Source: Metellina segmentata (lineage: Eukaryota; Arthropoda; Arachnida; Araneae; Tetragnathidae). From it: a DNA stretch of 64,000 bases. A program made the position numbers and the translations under genes. The stretch lies in the NCBI GenBank assembly GCA_947359465.1, contig OX375878.1, positions 75,870,416 to 75,934,415 of the forward strand. The letters are read 5' to 3'. Below the pieces are notes generated by a model. The model searched no databases. It was not told the DNA's origin and worked only from the letters and a program-made list of their open reading frames with translations. Every line of letters starts with the position of its first letter. Position 1 is the stretch's first letter. Below, one piece after another: positions 42,920 through 54,230 of this stretch.

Positions 42920-44320
42920 GAATACTTTCCCATGCATTTGTGTTTTTAAATTTAAGCCTAAATTTATATAAAGTCCATACCGAGGCTATGACTTTGTTCG
43001 ATTTTCGAAGTTCGATTTTATGGCCTAGTGAGCTTACCGATTTTATTCCAATCTGTGGTCTCCAAGTTATGGGCATTGCATGTTGATCAGATTACAAATT
43101 GAGTAGAATAATTTCTGTTCCACAGATGATTCATTATGTGAATATAAAGTAGGTAAGAATATTGCATAGATAAGTGATAGTAAGCATTAATTTATTTGTG
43201 GTTTTTCTTTAGGTGTACCGTAGATTTTAATTTTGTGTAAAAGGCAGTTCCTTAGAAAATTTATTGTACGTGTTTTGCTCACTCGCGTTAGAAATTTCGC
43301 TCTTTCAACTTTGACACTTAATAAAACCTAAACTAACAACCGCATTGGAAAAAAAATCTTCCTCGTCTTGTGCCCTATACTATTTTGAACAAACCATGTC
43401 AATTTTGTAATTTTCTAATCCGTACTTACTCGGGAAACCGTCTAAGAATCGAGCAAAAAAAAGCGAGTTTTCAATTCTGCGGCGGCAGTTACTTTTTTTT
43501 AATATTAGAGAGATATCACACTACTAACTTTACTGTATACAGTTTATTAAACATAATTATTACAGTTCTGTTTGTGTAAGGAATTTGATTTAAACTTTTT
43601 AAATAAATTTTGTTTTACCTATTGAATGAAAACAAGCAAATGAAAACAATTTTTCTGACTATTGCTTTATTTTGTATTGTAAATTGCTTTTAAAAAAACT
43701 GTAAATGAAATAAAATATATTGATAATTCTGACGGACTTGAAATTCTTTTCCACTTGAAATTCTGTGTCACTTTTCAGAAATGATCGTTAAGTTGATATT
43801 TAAAAAAAAAAACTTTTCTCACGCGTTTAGGTCTATAACTTTTAGAGCAGTCTTTGACTTGAAAGACGCTTTCATACGCAGATAGTTATAGACCTACAAT
43901 CCAATAATACATCCCAATAAAATAACCATAGGTGACGTAGTTTCCGTGTACCACCCGAAACTCGGCGTCTTCTGATAAAAAAATCGACAATTTTTAATGT
44001 AAATCTGACTGCGATCTCAGTTATTTTAACGTCCTTGATTCTCACCGTGAAGTGTCCACAAGGTTGTTCAGATGTCATATCATTTCAGCTTATAAATCTG
44101 AGTGTATTGGGAAAAGTTCAATTCCTTTAAGCACTACATGTACGGCAACGACATTTAGAGTAACCTCGATATGTATAATGCCAAAACATTTGTGTAACAG
44201 GAAGTAAACTCCCTCAAACCAAGCACAAATATAGCAGGATAGTTTAACCACAAGCGAACCCGAGCGTATTCAAATAAATGACTCTTAACTGTTCAGTCGT
44301 AAGTTTTAAACATTCAAAAG
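42920..44320. other. intergenic AT-rich stretch
   Basis: No gene or repeat recognised. Confidence 0.5.
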
Positions 44321-44326
44321 CCTATA

Positions 44327-45062
44327 CACCTAATTCTGTTTTTGCACGAACTTTTTTACGCGAGTTTGATTTAGCACGAATTGAATACAAATATTTTATT
44401 CTCTTTTCACCAGAGTCATTTTGATTTAACACGAGCGGGCTAAGCCGATTTTTAAGAATTTTGTTTTTCCAACATTCCAAGAAATGTTTTTAATATGTGG
44501 CATAATAGTATTGCTATATTACACGCACTGATGATGAACGCGCTGGTAAGTTTTAACAAGAACTGAAGTTCCTGACAGCCTCTTACAGAAAATAATATAG
44601 TAAGTGGCCTAACCAAAACACGAACACAACAATTAATGACTGAATTCGTTCGTAAAACCGGTATGACATCTGCACCAGAAGAGACTCGTGCTGATTTTGC
44701 TAAAGAAATTCATTAATAGATGAAGACGATGTCCACAAAACATTAACGCAAACATGTGTACCGTTTAATTCCAGAAAGTGAAAATGAATGAAGTCTTATA
44801 TGCAAAACAAATTTGTTCATAAAGAATTTTTTTCATTTCAAATGCACATTTACTTTAATGCATTTTCATTACATAGTCGTTACATATGCATCTAGGTACA
44901 TGTATATTTTGTTGAAATAAAATTATAAGCTTAAACCGAATATTTTATATGGTTTCTTTTAATTATTTGTACTCATTTTTTTAGATCCGTATAACCCCAA
45001 TTCCATAGATTTAACACGTATTCTTCAGGAACGTATCGATCGTGTAGAAACCGAATTAGGTG
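44327..45062. mobile_element. Tigger/pogo-like element remnant
   Basis: CACCTAATTCTGTTTTTGCA at the left matches the inverted right end TGTAGAAACCGAATTAGGTG. TA flanks the left end and TG the right (one change from TA). The subterminal motifs TTTAGCACGAATTGA and TTTAACACGAGCGG, and TTTAACACGTATTC on the other side, are like those of Tigger-type termini. A short stretch near 44.67 kb could be a transposase C-terminal relic, but it is too decayed to name. Confidence 0.6.
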
Positions 45063-45089
45063 TGCTGTGTGTGTGCGTGCAATTGATTA

Positions 45090-45300
45090 GATTGGGGTCA
45101 CCGTGGCTCACTGGATCACCAGATACCTGTGAGTTGAAGGCGGAGCAGGTTTTCTATTTTCCCTGAGCAAATTTCTTGTGTCGGTAAAACTTTCTTTGTA
45201 AATTCATTCTTTGACGTCGTGTTTTGTGTATGGTTCGCGACCGCGTTAGCCCTTTGGAAGAGCAATTAACTAGCAACCGAGGACCACCGTATACACGGGA
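45090..45300 (+). repeat. SINE-B copy with tRNA head, then a short SINE fragment
   Basis: GGGGTCACCGTGGCTCACTG, GCGGAGCAGGTTTTC, then TGTGTCGGTAAAACTTTCTT and GACGTCGTGTTTTGTGTATG. GACCGCGTTAGCCCTTTGG follows, with CAACCGAGGACCACCGTATA, possibly a SINE-A head remnant. Confidence 0.55.
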
Positions 45301-45309
45301 AGCTTATGA

Positions 45310-46050
45310 ACGAACACCCTTTGCAAATTCATTTTAAGCACTTCATACATGACGCACATTTCAATTTTAACAAACAAACACGATAAACAACTCGTAAATA
45401 TATCCTTTTATCAGGAGAATACGTTTTAAATGAAACTTTCGATTTATACGAGTAAATATGTAGCTATTTCATGCGAGGAATTTCGATTTCTTAACGTTTA
45501 AGGTATTATTTGACAGTTAGATTATTTTTTATAAATCTCAGAAATCGCTTGGAGAGTTATAAAACTTATTTCAGTTCACCCTCGACGAAGCAATCTTTCA
45601 CTTTTCAAATTGATATCCCTTAGCAAGAAATTATTTTTGTCGCAATCTGCTTTCTGTTCACGCCCTTCTTTCGAGTCTAATTACTTATACGAGCGTTTAC
45701 AAACTTAATTTAGTCACTGAACTCTTTTATATTTTAACATACTGGAATGCCTAAACAAAGTTAGCATTTCAAAAAAGTAAATGCGTCGCAGTGGAAAATT
45801 TTCTTCATTTAAGGTCATACACTGTATATTGCACGTTGCATCGAAATAATATGTTTGATTTTATATTTTATGTTTACCTGACAACGTTTTCTCCTTTGCA
45901 AAGTTCTCTAGTCCTTTAAGCCATTTAGGAAAAGGGAATACCCCAATCATATTTTTAAGTCGTATCCAAACGATTATTTTCACGTATTACGTGTACTTTT
46001 GTTATGAATGAATCTAAAACCATCTCTGCTGTCCCGACCAATGTTCCTAC
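45310..46050. other. intergenic stretch, nothing recognised
   Basis: AT-rich, no features. Confidence 0.5.
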
Positions 46051-46059
46051 AAGAACTGT

Positions 46060-46470
46060 TCCTTGTAGCATACATTTCTTACCCATCAAAGATCCCCCAG
46101 TATACATATTCGCATTTTCCCCCTCAATCTAAGCCCCTTTAGGAAGATACACTAGAAAAGCGGACTTCCAAATCATCATATCGGATTATTTTGACCTGTA
46201 ACTGGTATTTTCGCTCTAAATGCATCCAGAAAAACCTCTCTTTAGAAGTGCCTATTTCTGTCACATACATAAGTAAAAAAGTAGGAACCATTTTCCCACT
46301 TGATTTACGGTACACACAGAAAGAGACATGGCATCCATCCTTCCCATTAACAGTGATTTCCCTTGCCTCAAACCCATTTGGAAGAGGGAGCTTCCAAATT
46401 ATCTCTGCAAGTCACTTCCTATATCCTGATAATTTCGACCTGCAACTCGCATTGTCAGATGTAAGCAAAT
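46060..46470. repeat. diverged long satellite units flanking the higher-order array
   Basis: Blocks such as CATCCATCCTTCCCATTAAC, CCCATTTGGAAGAGGGAGCT and TTTCGACCTGCAACTCGC recur in degenerate form (46.08-46.20 and 46.32-46.45 kb). Part of the same blocks reappears after the array at 47.5 kb (CATCCATCCTCCCCATCAGC, CCCATTTAGGGATGG). This suggests a longer ancestral unit from which the 115-bp monomer was amplified. Confidence 0.6.
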
Positions 46471-47510
46471 CCAGAAGCACCTCTATGCCGTCTCATCAAT
46501 TGTCTTTGCTGTCCAGGTCCTTTTCCCCCCCCCACCTACATAAGTAACAAGTAATTTTTACCATCCTATTCACGGCACGCCGCCACCTCCAGAAGTACCT
46601 CTATGCCGTCTCGTCAATTGTCTTTGCTGTCCAGACCCTTTCACCCCCTTACATAAGTAGCAAGTAACTTAATTCATCCTATACAAGGCACACCGTCACA
46701 TCCAGAAGCACCTCTATGCCGTCTCGTCAATTGTCTTTGCTGTCCAGACACTTTTTCTCCCCCACCTACATAAGTAGCAAGTAACTTTTACAATCCGATA
46801 CACGGCACGCCGCCACCTCCAGAAGCACCTCTATGCCGTCTCGTCAATTGTCTTTGATGTCCAGACCCTTTTTCCCCCACCTACATAAGTAACAAGTAAT
46901 TTTTACCATCCTATTCACGGCACACCGTCACCTCCAGAAGCACCTCTATGCCGTCTCGTCAATTGTCTTTGCTGTCCAGACCCTTTCACCCCCTTACATA
47001 AGTAGCAAGTAACTTAATTCATCCTATACAAGGCACACCGTCACATCCAGAAGCACCTCTATGCCGTCTCGTCAATTGTCTTTGCTGTCCAGACACTTTT
47101 TCTCCCCCACCTACATAAGTAGCAAGTAACTTTTACAATCCGATACACGGCACGCCGCCACCTCCAGAAGCACCTCTATGCCGTCTCGTCAATTGTCTTT
47201 GATGTCCAGACCCTTTTTCCCCCACCTACATAAGTAACAAGTAATTTTTACCATCCTATTCACGGCACACCGTCACCTCCAGAAGCACCTCTATGCCGTC
47301 TCGTCAATTGTCTTTGCTGTCCAGACCCTTTCACCTCCTTACATAAGTAGCAAGTAACTTAATTCATCCTATACAAGGCACACCGTCACATCCAGAAGCA
47401 CCTCTATGCCGTCTTGTCAATTGTCTTTGCTGTCCAGACCCTTTTTTCCCCCACCTACATAAGTAACAAGTAATTTTTACCATCCGATTCACGGCACACC
47501 GCCACAAAGA
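46470..47510. repeat. 115-bp satellite with 345-bp trimeric higher-order repeat
   Basis: AGAAGCACCTCTATGCCGTC starts monomers at 46473, 46591, 46704, 46821, 46936, 47049, 47166, 47281 and 47394. From the second, the spacing cycles 113, 117, 115, and monomers three apart are nearly identical while neighbours differ (for example CACCCCCTTACATAAGTAGC versus TCTCCCCCACCTACATAAGT). That is a 345-bp higher-order unit of three monomers, present about 2.6 times. Confidence 0.95.
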
Positions 47511-48200
47511 ACGGTCATCCATCCTCCCCATCAGCAATGTTTTTCCCTCTTCCCAAGCCCATTTAGGGATGGGGTCTGCGAAATCATATTTACAAGTGGT
47601 TCGCAAATTCAATCGACGTCTTCGGGCTTTTCTCGGCCCCGCAAGCGAATCAATCACGAGCCCCAGAATGGCCATCGCGGTATGTAAATGATCCGAGCGG
47701 GGTCGTCAACTATGTCTAACCGCCGGTTTCAGCGTCGCTTCCCGAAATTCCAACACCCCTCCTACCCCACGAGCCTATATTTTCAGCTCAGCCTGTTTTA
47801 CGAGGCCTAACAACGCAGCTATTAAATTCCACAGTCCACCTTCTTCTGGGTCTTTCCTTTTTTTTCGGGGCGTCCCCTTTTATTGGAGGAGGGGGTCGGA
47901 ATGCCTTTTGCGGCCGCTCAATGAGCTCTCCGGAATGCGAGGTCCTCGCCATAAAAATAGATGATGCTCTCATCATCATCTCGCCCGTTTTCGTCATTTT
48001 GGGGTTTTTCATTCTCCATCCCCGTTTTCCCGAATTCTTTTCCCCATTTATGAGGGAAGATGGACGGATTTTTTTTTCTCTCCATCTTTCGGTTCGCGGT
48101 GAAAGGGTGGTTTTCTCGACTCCACACCAGGCTCATTCCAAAGTGGCTGGGACACACAAAACACCGTCCGTTAAATTAGTCCTGCCTCTTTTTTATGTGG
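47510..48200. other. GC-rich island beside the satellite
   Basis: CG-rich sequence (GAGCGGGGTCGTCAACTATG, TTTCAGCGTCGCTTCCCG), with overlapping unrecognised frames on both strands. No transposon ends. Comparable to the islands at 5.1, 14.9, 20.6 and 26.9 kb. Confidence 0.45.
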
Positions 48201-48547
48201 GTGTTCTATTCTAGTGCTTAACTATGTGTAAGTTAGTTCTGAGAGCGTAAATGTTCTGTCTCTTGAGAGTTTGTTGTTCGGCCTTGAATTTTTTTCTGAC
48301 AGCAATGTATGAATGAGTATGGTCAGGAAGTTCATTCAACAAATAGCACAATATAATATTTGTTATGTAGTATAACTATATGCATCTTTTTGTAAGGCCA
48401 TCCCTGTTCTTATCGCATGACATTCATATTTTGTACATATAGTTCACAGTGAAGTATCAATACAAAAGAAGGATTTTTAAGTACACAATTTAAAAAAGGG
48501 AAAACAACACTTACACATTACGCTCAATCCATTTCAACATACTGAAC

Positions 48548-48690
48548 GACTTTGCTCGTCATCTGACCGTGGATCAAAATTACGGGATGTTGTCCTCGGA
48601 TCTTTCCGTTGGGGATTGATCCCGGGTCATCGTCAATAGCCCGTCGTGTTCTTCCAGTACTACGTTAATTAAAATACCTACCTACCCTGT
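48548..48690 (+). repeat. SINE-A 3' half, CTAC-tailed
   Basis: GCTCGTCATCTGACCGTGGA to TTCCAGTACTACGTTAATTA with ACCTACCTACC. Confidence 0.85.
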
Positions 48691-49263
48691 TCGACTTTGC
48701 GAGATGTATACTTATATAAATATAATCCCAGTTATGAAATTCTCTTCCAGTTTTCTTTGAATGCTTTTAGTCAAAGTTTCAAATCGCAACGAAGATTATT
48801 TTTCAGTTCTTGCATTGTGTATCGTTGTAAATCTTATTTCTGAAAGTAAACCATTGTTGTGATGAACGCAAAACAATAGTTGGGGAATCAATGAAAATGT
48901 ACTACACTTTGAAAAAGTCTTTGAACATTGTTGAAAAATAATAATACACAATACTATCAATAAACCGCTTAATACACAAGAGGTACCAATTATAAAGAGT
49001 AGTACACTTATGTCCAGAATTATCTTTACACATCCAAAAATAATTGTATTCCAGGAAATACTCAATCAATGCAATCCATTTGTGCAGGATTTGTGAGAAA
49101 GACAAGCATAATTAGAATTATCCAATCAAAAGTGTTCAAACGGTTTCTGATATCCAAAGCAAGGCGTTATGTCATCCGACGGTGAATCAAGCGCTTTGCG
49201 CAAAATGAATTTCTGCAATACAGCTTTTGATATCAGTGTATAAGGACTCGGAAACGATTTGTT

Positions 49264-50300
49264 ATGGCTGCGAAGTTTCATTTGGAAGAATCTGTGAAGT
49301 GGCTCTTTATCGGCAGTTTAGAAGCAGGGCAGACAGTCGCGGAAGCAGCGAGATGTGTGAATGTTTCATGACAGACAGTCTCTGCGCTATGGAAACAATT
49401 TCAGTACTCTGGAACTGTTGTAAGGAGGCCTGGACAAGGTGGTAAACGTATAAAAACTGCTTCTCAAGATCGATATATGGCAATAACTGCCCGTCGTAAC
49501 AGGAAGTCTGCTGCTCGGCAGTTAAGTTCAGAGCTTGCAGCCACCACGGTAAGGTAAGGTAATTTTAATAAACGTCGTACTAGAGCAACACAGCGGGCTA
49601 TTGACGACTCTCCGGGATCAATCCCTTAAAGAAAAGATTCGAGGGCACAACGTTATTTTGAACCACGGTCAGATGACGAGCAGCCGCCACGGAAACTGTT
49701 GTATCACGGCAAACCGTATAAAGAAGACTTATGAAAAATGCTTTTATAACAGAAAGCCACGGGTATGTATTTCACTGTCTTCACAACACAAGAGGGATCG
49801 CTTTAATTTGTGTCAAAACCAATGGACCCATGATCACTTTACTGATGAGTCGTGGTTTAGTTTAACATCTGATTCTAAGCGTTTTTACACCTGGAAGTCG
49901 TCAGGAAAGCGAAATCTTCCTTCGAACATTATTAAATGTTTCAACAGAGGATCTGTAAGACTTTTCAGAGGTGTATAAGGATCTGATTTTTTTATTTATG
50001 GACGATAATGCTCGTCCACATAGAAAAAACCTCTTTGACGAATTCCTAAATAAGGACGCCATTCAGCGAATACCGTAACCAGCAAAAGCTCTTGATCTGA
50101 AAGAACTTATAGGACTACCTTGGAAAAGCAGCTGCACTGAGACATCCTCCTCCTGGATATATAAATGCCCTGAATACCAAATTGCTGGAGGAGTAAAACT
50201 TAATTCCCCAAACTGCGGTTATCAACAATATTGCCAGCATGAAATCACGTTATGATATGTGTGTACAAGTCAGGGGCGATCACATTCCATATTAAATTCA
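49264..50300 (+). pseudogene. Tc1-like transposase, broken
   Basis: The frame from the ATG at 49264 starts MAAKFHLEESVKWLFIGSLE and continues AGQTVAEAARCVNVS, a helix-turn-helix, with a stop. The next frame carries VVRRPGQGGKRIKTASQDRY and ARRNRKSAARQLSSELAA, up to the SINE. After it come VVSRQTV, THDHFTDESWFSLTSDSKRF (catalytic D in TDES) and FMDDNARPHRKNLFDEFLNK (second catalytic D). About 50 residues between these blocks are missing. The C-terminal block ends near MKSRYDMCVQVRGDHIPY-like sequence at 50.29 kb. Multiple stops and frameshifts. Confidence 0.85.
49550..49679 (-). repeat. SINE-A 3' part inserted with 13-bp target duplication
   Basis: The insertion is flanked by GCAGCCACCACGG (49537-49549) and GCAGCCGCCACGG (49680-49692), one mismatch in 13. 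The minus strand ends in TTACC repeats (TAAGGTAAGGTAA on the plus strand) after the CTAGTACGACGTTTATT end. It is 5' truncated, as expected for target-primed reverse transcription. Confidence 0.9.
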
Positions 50301-50750
50301 TAAGCCTTGATTTTTTTTTGAGTTACCTATTCATTTTTTTCTAAAATCTACTTGTCACATACTATTGACATTTTTATGGTTTCATGCTAAAATTTTATAT
50401 CATATGCAGTGTTCTTAAATTTCATCCATCGTATATATGTGTTATGATGTTATGTCTCATTCCAGACAAATTCATAAAATTATAGTTCACAGTTTCTGAG
50501 AAATCCGTGATTCTATTCCAGTAAAGATAATTTTGAACACCAGTGTAGAAGCCCACCAGAAAATACCTTTTATATCTTTTTCAAAAGTTCACATGTTCAC
50601 TTCAAAACCAAAAAAAAAAAAAAAAAACACATCTCACTTTAACATCTCAATTCTATCTCGTACTTTTCCCGCTTCGTTCTCATCGTCTCTTGCTACTTTT
50701 AATATCTCACAATTTTTTTCCATTGTTCCTGCTATCAAAAGAGGCTGAAA

Positions 50751-51830
50751 ACGAATAAGTAACCTGATTGTTGCGAGTTCAAAACTCGGGTTACAACTAC
50801 AGTCTGCGTTTATAGCAGTGGCAACGGCCTTGGCGATTTTTTGGCTAACTTCTAGTAGCGAGTTACGTTAGGCTTAAGCAACCCATCTGCTTTATTTACA
50901 GTTATTGTGGTTTTCATGGCAACCCCTCGGCGAACGGAAACTTTAAATTTAATTTTGATTATTCTAGAAAGTTCTTTCAAAATCCATTAAAGTCGTTTGA
51001 TTTCATTGGTTCGTTTGAAATTTTTTCTTTGATTCCACTGGAATTTTTAAATTTTAAAATATTCTTTGATTGCATTAATCCTTAAAATTTTTTTTCTTTA
51101 ATTTTACTGGTTCATTTAAAGGTTTTTCTCCAGTTATGGAATTTTATTTCATTATAATTTTTTTTCCAGGTAGAGTTCTGACGTTTATTATGTTTTTCGC
51201 CATTTATTGAATTTTCTTTTTAAATAATTTTTTCCCGGAACAGTTCTGACGTATCAGATTATATTATTTCTTGCTTAAATTTTTTTTTCTCTTTTAACAT
51301 GCTTACTGTACAGAGTGTAATTGATAAGTTTCAGGGAATTCTTACCCAACATTCGCAGCTTAGTTTTTCTGCTGGTTCACAAATGTGTTTTGAAATGTGC
51401 TTAAATTTATTACTTTTGTGAAAGTTAAAAAAAAAATTTATTTTTTAAAATGTTCTCAAATGTGTTTTTGAACGTTCATTTTCCGTAACAAAAAGAAAAA
51501 TATTTTTAAAAGAATTATTTCCCTAGCAACTTTAGAAGTGCGCCAAAAAAAATAATAATCGCCAAGGCCGTTGCCACCGCTATAAACGTAGACTGTAGCT
51601 GTACCAAACTCCGTCCATCCAAAGATCGCCTTGTTAAATCTGTCGTGGCCTTCAAATATTCTCACGTTGGCGTGGCGTGGAAGTTTAATGAGGTGGATGT
51701 TTCAAAGGTTACCCCGTCATCTGACCATGGTTCAAAATTATGTGGTGTTCTCTTCGGATCTTTCCCTTCGGGATTGATCCCGGAATAGCCCTTTGTGTTG
51801 ATCCAGTGTTACGTTAATTAACTACCTACT
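50751..51830 (+). repeat. SINE-A (CTAC type) split by a MITE
   Basis: The left piece 50751-50793 (AAGTAACCTGATTGTTGCGA, GTTCAAAACTCGGG) corresponds to the head and B box. The right piece from 51602 (CCATCCAAAGATCGCCTTGT, AATCTGTCGTGGCC) continues through the body to CCAGTGTTACGTTAATTAAC and a CTAC tail. The 808-bp MITE lies between them. Confidence 0.65.
50794..51601. mobile_element. Tc1/mariner-type MITE with long terminal inverted repeats
   Basis: Termini of about 50 bp: CAACTACAGTCTGCGTTTAT, AGCAGTGGCAACGGCCTTGG and CGATTTTTTGGC on the left, matched by the inverted copy up to GACTGTAGCTG on the right with an AATAAT insertion. TA flanks both ends (50792-50793, 51602-51603). The interior is AT-rich, without a coding frame. 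Confidence 0.9.
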
Positions 51831-52204
51831 TATCAGAAGAGTGTTTAAGATCGTATCAGGCCAAAGTCACTGTGGCAGAGTTTAATATCATGCAAATCTG
51901 GAAGAGAGTGAATTTGACGAAGCATCTGGACCGAATGTCCTTTATATCCATGACATTAAGATTATATTAGTAATACAGATAATAAGTTACAGGTAATTAA
52001 TGCAGATATTACTGGAAAAAACGCGCTGAGTAACAGGTCCTCACTTATTAGATTAGTCCATATCAGGAGAAAAGGGCACTATTTCCTACACCTATTGTTA
52101 ACTATACTAACTACAATTTTGTGATGTTATTGCACAAATATTGGTATTGAATTTTTTTATTTAAAATATACATATTCTGCTTTTATCTGGGAATTGGTGA
52201 TTGA

Positions 52205-52390
52205 TAATTATTAGTTAACGTCGTACTAGAGCAACACAACGAGTTATTGACGACGGTCCGGGACCAATCCCTTAACGGAAAGAACCGAGGACAACATCTC
52301 GTAATTTTGAACCACGGTCAGATGACGAAGCAACACCTGAGCTGGCACTTCACTCTCCAAGCTTTCACACCAACCCAACGTGAGCTTTTA
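52205..52390 (-). repeat. SINE-A 3' half, CTAGTACG type
   Basis: GTTAACGTCGTACTAGAGCA through GGAAAGAACCGAGGACAACA to CACCAACCCAACGTGAGC. Confidence 0.85.
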
Positions 52391-52394
52391 TCTG

Positions 52395-53230
52395 GAATTG
52401 AAACCCTAAATAATGGTGTTCGGTGTCGAGAGCTCTTGATTGACCCAGATGTTACGTTTACCCCTCGTTTATAAGAAAAATTACAATAAATCTAAGGAAA
52501 TTACAGTGCGTCAAAATAAAAATAAGGCACTAAAATGGAAATAGCTTGAACAGTTGTAGTATCGGTGCTACTAAAGAACATTCATAAATTATACACTAAA
52601 TTAAAATTCATTCATTGCTCTTTTTTATGCTTGAATTCACAAGTCCACAGCAATTTATGTTTATAAATAAAGAGAAACTGGTTATATATATTTTTACCTT
52701 CAAATGAAATCCGGATGTAACAAAGTTCATGGCATTTTTATGCACAGAAGATCAACACATATCATCTGTAGGTCTTGCATTTGTAGGATATTTTATGACA
52801 GCTAAACATCGTTTAGACTTTGATTAGACTCATTTTTTCGGTAAGCGAGCACGATATGGCCCACACTTTCATTTGAGCAGTTGTTTTCATTCGTTTTGCT
52901 ACAAATTGGATGCCATTGAACTTTTTATTCCACATTGTCCTATACTTTTTCAATAAAAACAATGGGGAAGCTTCCGGCAGCTTCCTCTTTAAAAAAATTT
53001 TTCAACCATCTAAATTTCTATGATTCTATAAATGAAAAGAAGAAAAAGCAATAATTGTATTGATAAAAGTTCACGTTCTAAAGTCCATTTGTTAGGAGAG
53101 AATATAAACAGTACACCGCTAGACCAATGAGAGATTCAAGTTTCATCTTATCCCCAAATCGTACTTGGTACCAGATCACTCATTCCCTCTCAGGTTATAT
53201 CGGAATAAAGTAATTAATAAAATATATAAT
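52395..53230. other. intergenic stretch, nothing recognised
   Basis: AT-rich, no repeat termini or coding signal. Confidence 0.5.
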
Positions 53231-53233
53231 TAT

Positions 53234-53490
53234 ATCTGTACCTTGATAGAAAAAGGGCCAATGTCCATCTTTTAAGTTCGTGGTTACAGCTGATTTTAGT
53301 TTAATTTTCACTTTTACATATTTTTAAAACTGCGTACAAGATATACTATCCAATTTTTTTATTCTTCATAATATTAAAAGTACACTGATTGCTTTTTCTA
53401 TTAAAACTTTCATTGCGTCGAAGGATTTGCGGACATAATTCAAGTTCATGGAACTGGAAATTTTGCCCCTTTTTCTATCAATGTACAGAT
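53234..53490. mobile_element. small MITE with ATCTGTAC termini
   Basis: ATCTGTACCTTGATAGAAAA followed by AGGGCCAA faces its inverted copy GCCCCTTTTTCTATCAATGT with ACAGAT, about 25 of 28 bases matching. The interior is AT-rich and non-coding. No clear target duplication could be decided, so the superfamily is open. Confidence 0.65.
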
Positions 53491-53494
53491 GTGT

Positions 53495-54180
53495 TTTCCT
53501 CAATTTTCATTTCCGCTTTTGATGAGACATCCGATGATCTGTAAATTCATTCTCATTATATTTTCCAGTAAGATTGTGAAATTTCAAGGCCCCCACTCTA
53601 AAAGTTGAAAGTTTCATACTCAGTCTATTTTCAATTTTCTGGAAATGGAAAATTTATTTTTTCGAGCTTTTGAAGCCCAGACTATTTGATAGTAAAATTA
53701 TCACTCAGTTTTAGTGTTAGGAGGTCGTGCTGCCATCTGTTGTACTATTCTAATACTAAATACAAAATTGCATTGCTTAGTGCCTCCATCTATATGAAAA
53801 AAGATTTTGTAATTTATACAAATACAATGAACAATTTCCTTACACATGTAAATTTGTGACGTTAAATGTCCTGCTAATCCCTGAATATCTGTGATAGTTT
53901 ATCTCATTTTATTTTAATTTCAGATATATTTTCACAAATGCATTACGAATTTGAACGTTGATTTTTAATATCCTATTATGTCCGATTTTTAATGACTAAT
54001 TTTTAATTTTCAAATTACAAACTCCGCTTTCATAAGAAATAACAAAAAAAAAAGTCATTTTGCAAAAGCATGCACATGGTATTTCATTAAGTAATTCTTC
54101 GATTTAAAAACGTTTAAAACGCAAATTCTGTCAGAATAGAACAAGAATGTAATGCCTATGATCTTTAATAAATTTTTTTT
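53495..54180. other. intergenic stretch, nothing recognised
   Basis: AT-rich sequence between the small MITE and the retrotransposon hairpin. Confidence 0.5.
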
Positions 54181-54230
54181 AAATGATAAATTCGGAGATT
54201 TCACCTAGAGAATCTCCGAATTTATCATTT
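54181..54230. repeat. 20-bp perfect inverted repeat at a retrotransposon 5' end
   Basis: AAATGATAAATTCGGAGATT (54181-54200) and AATCTCCGAATTTATCATTT (54211-54230) pair perfectly around a 10-base loop. A-rich and T-rich extensions pair further. The right arm is the first coding sequence of the retrotransposon that follows. Confidence 0.95.

Larger units (their letters stand above)
49005..50545 (+). mobile_element. Tc1-like transposon interrupted by a SINE
   Basis: Left end CACTTATGTCCAGAATTATC and the right end, whose complement is CACTGGTGTTCAAAATTATC, are matching terminal repeats (about 22 of 27 bases). Each is flanked by TA (49003-49004, 50546-50547). Total 1,541 bp including a 130-bp SINE and its 13-bp duplication. 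The transposase frame runs left to right. Confidence 0.8.

Noticed and set aside
42614..42949. 111-codon frame
   Set aside because: It spans the terminal repeat of the MITE at 42421-42902 and exits into flanking DNA; no transposase motif.
46191..46547. 118-codon frame
   Set aside because: It lies in satellite sequence and has no recognisable domain.
47364..47675. 103-codon minus frame
   Set aside because: Crosses the satellite/GC-island boundary and shows no domain.
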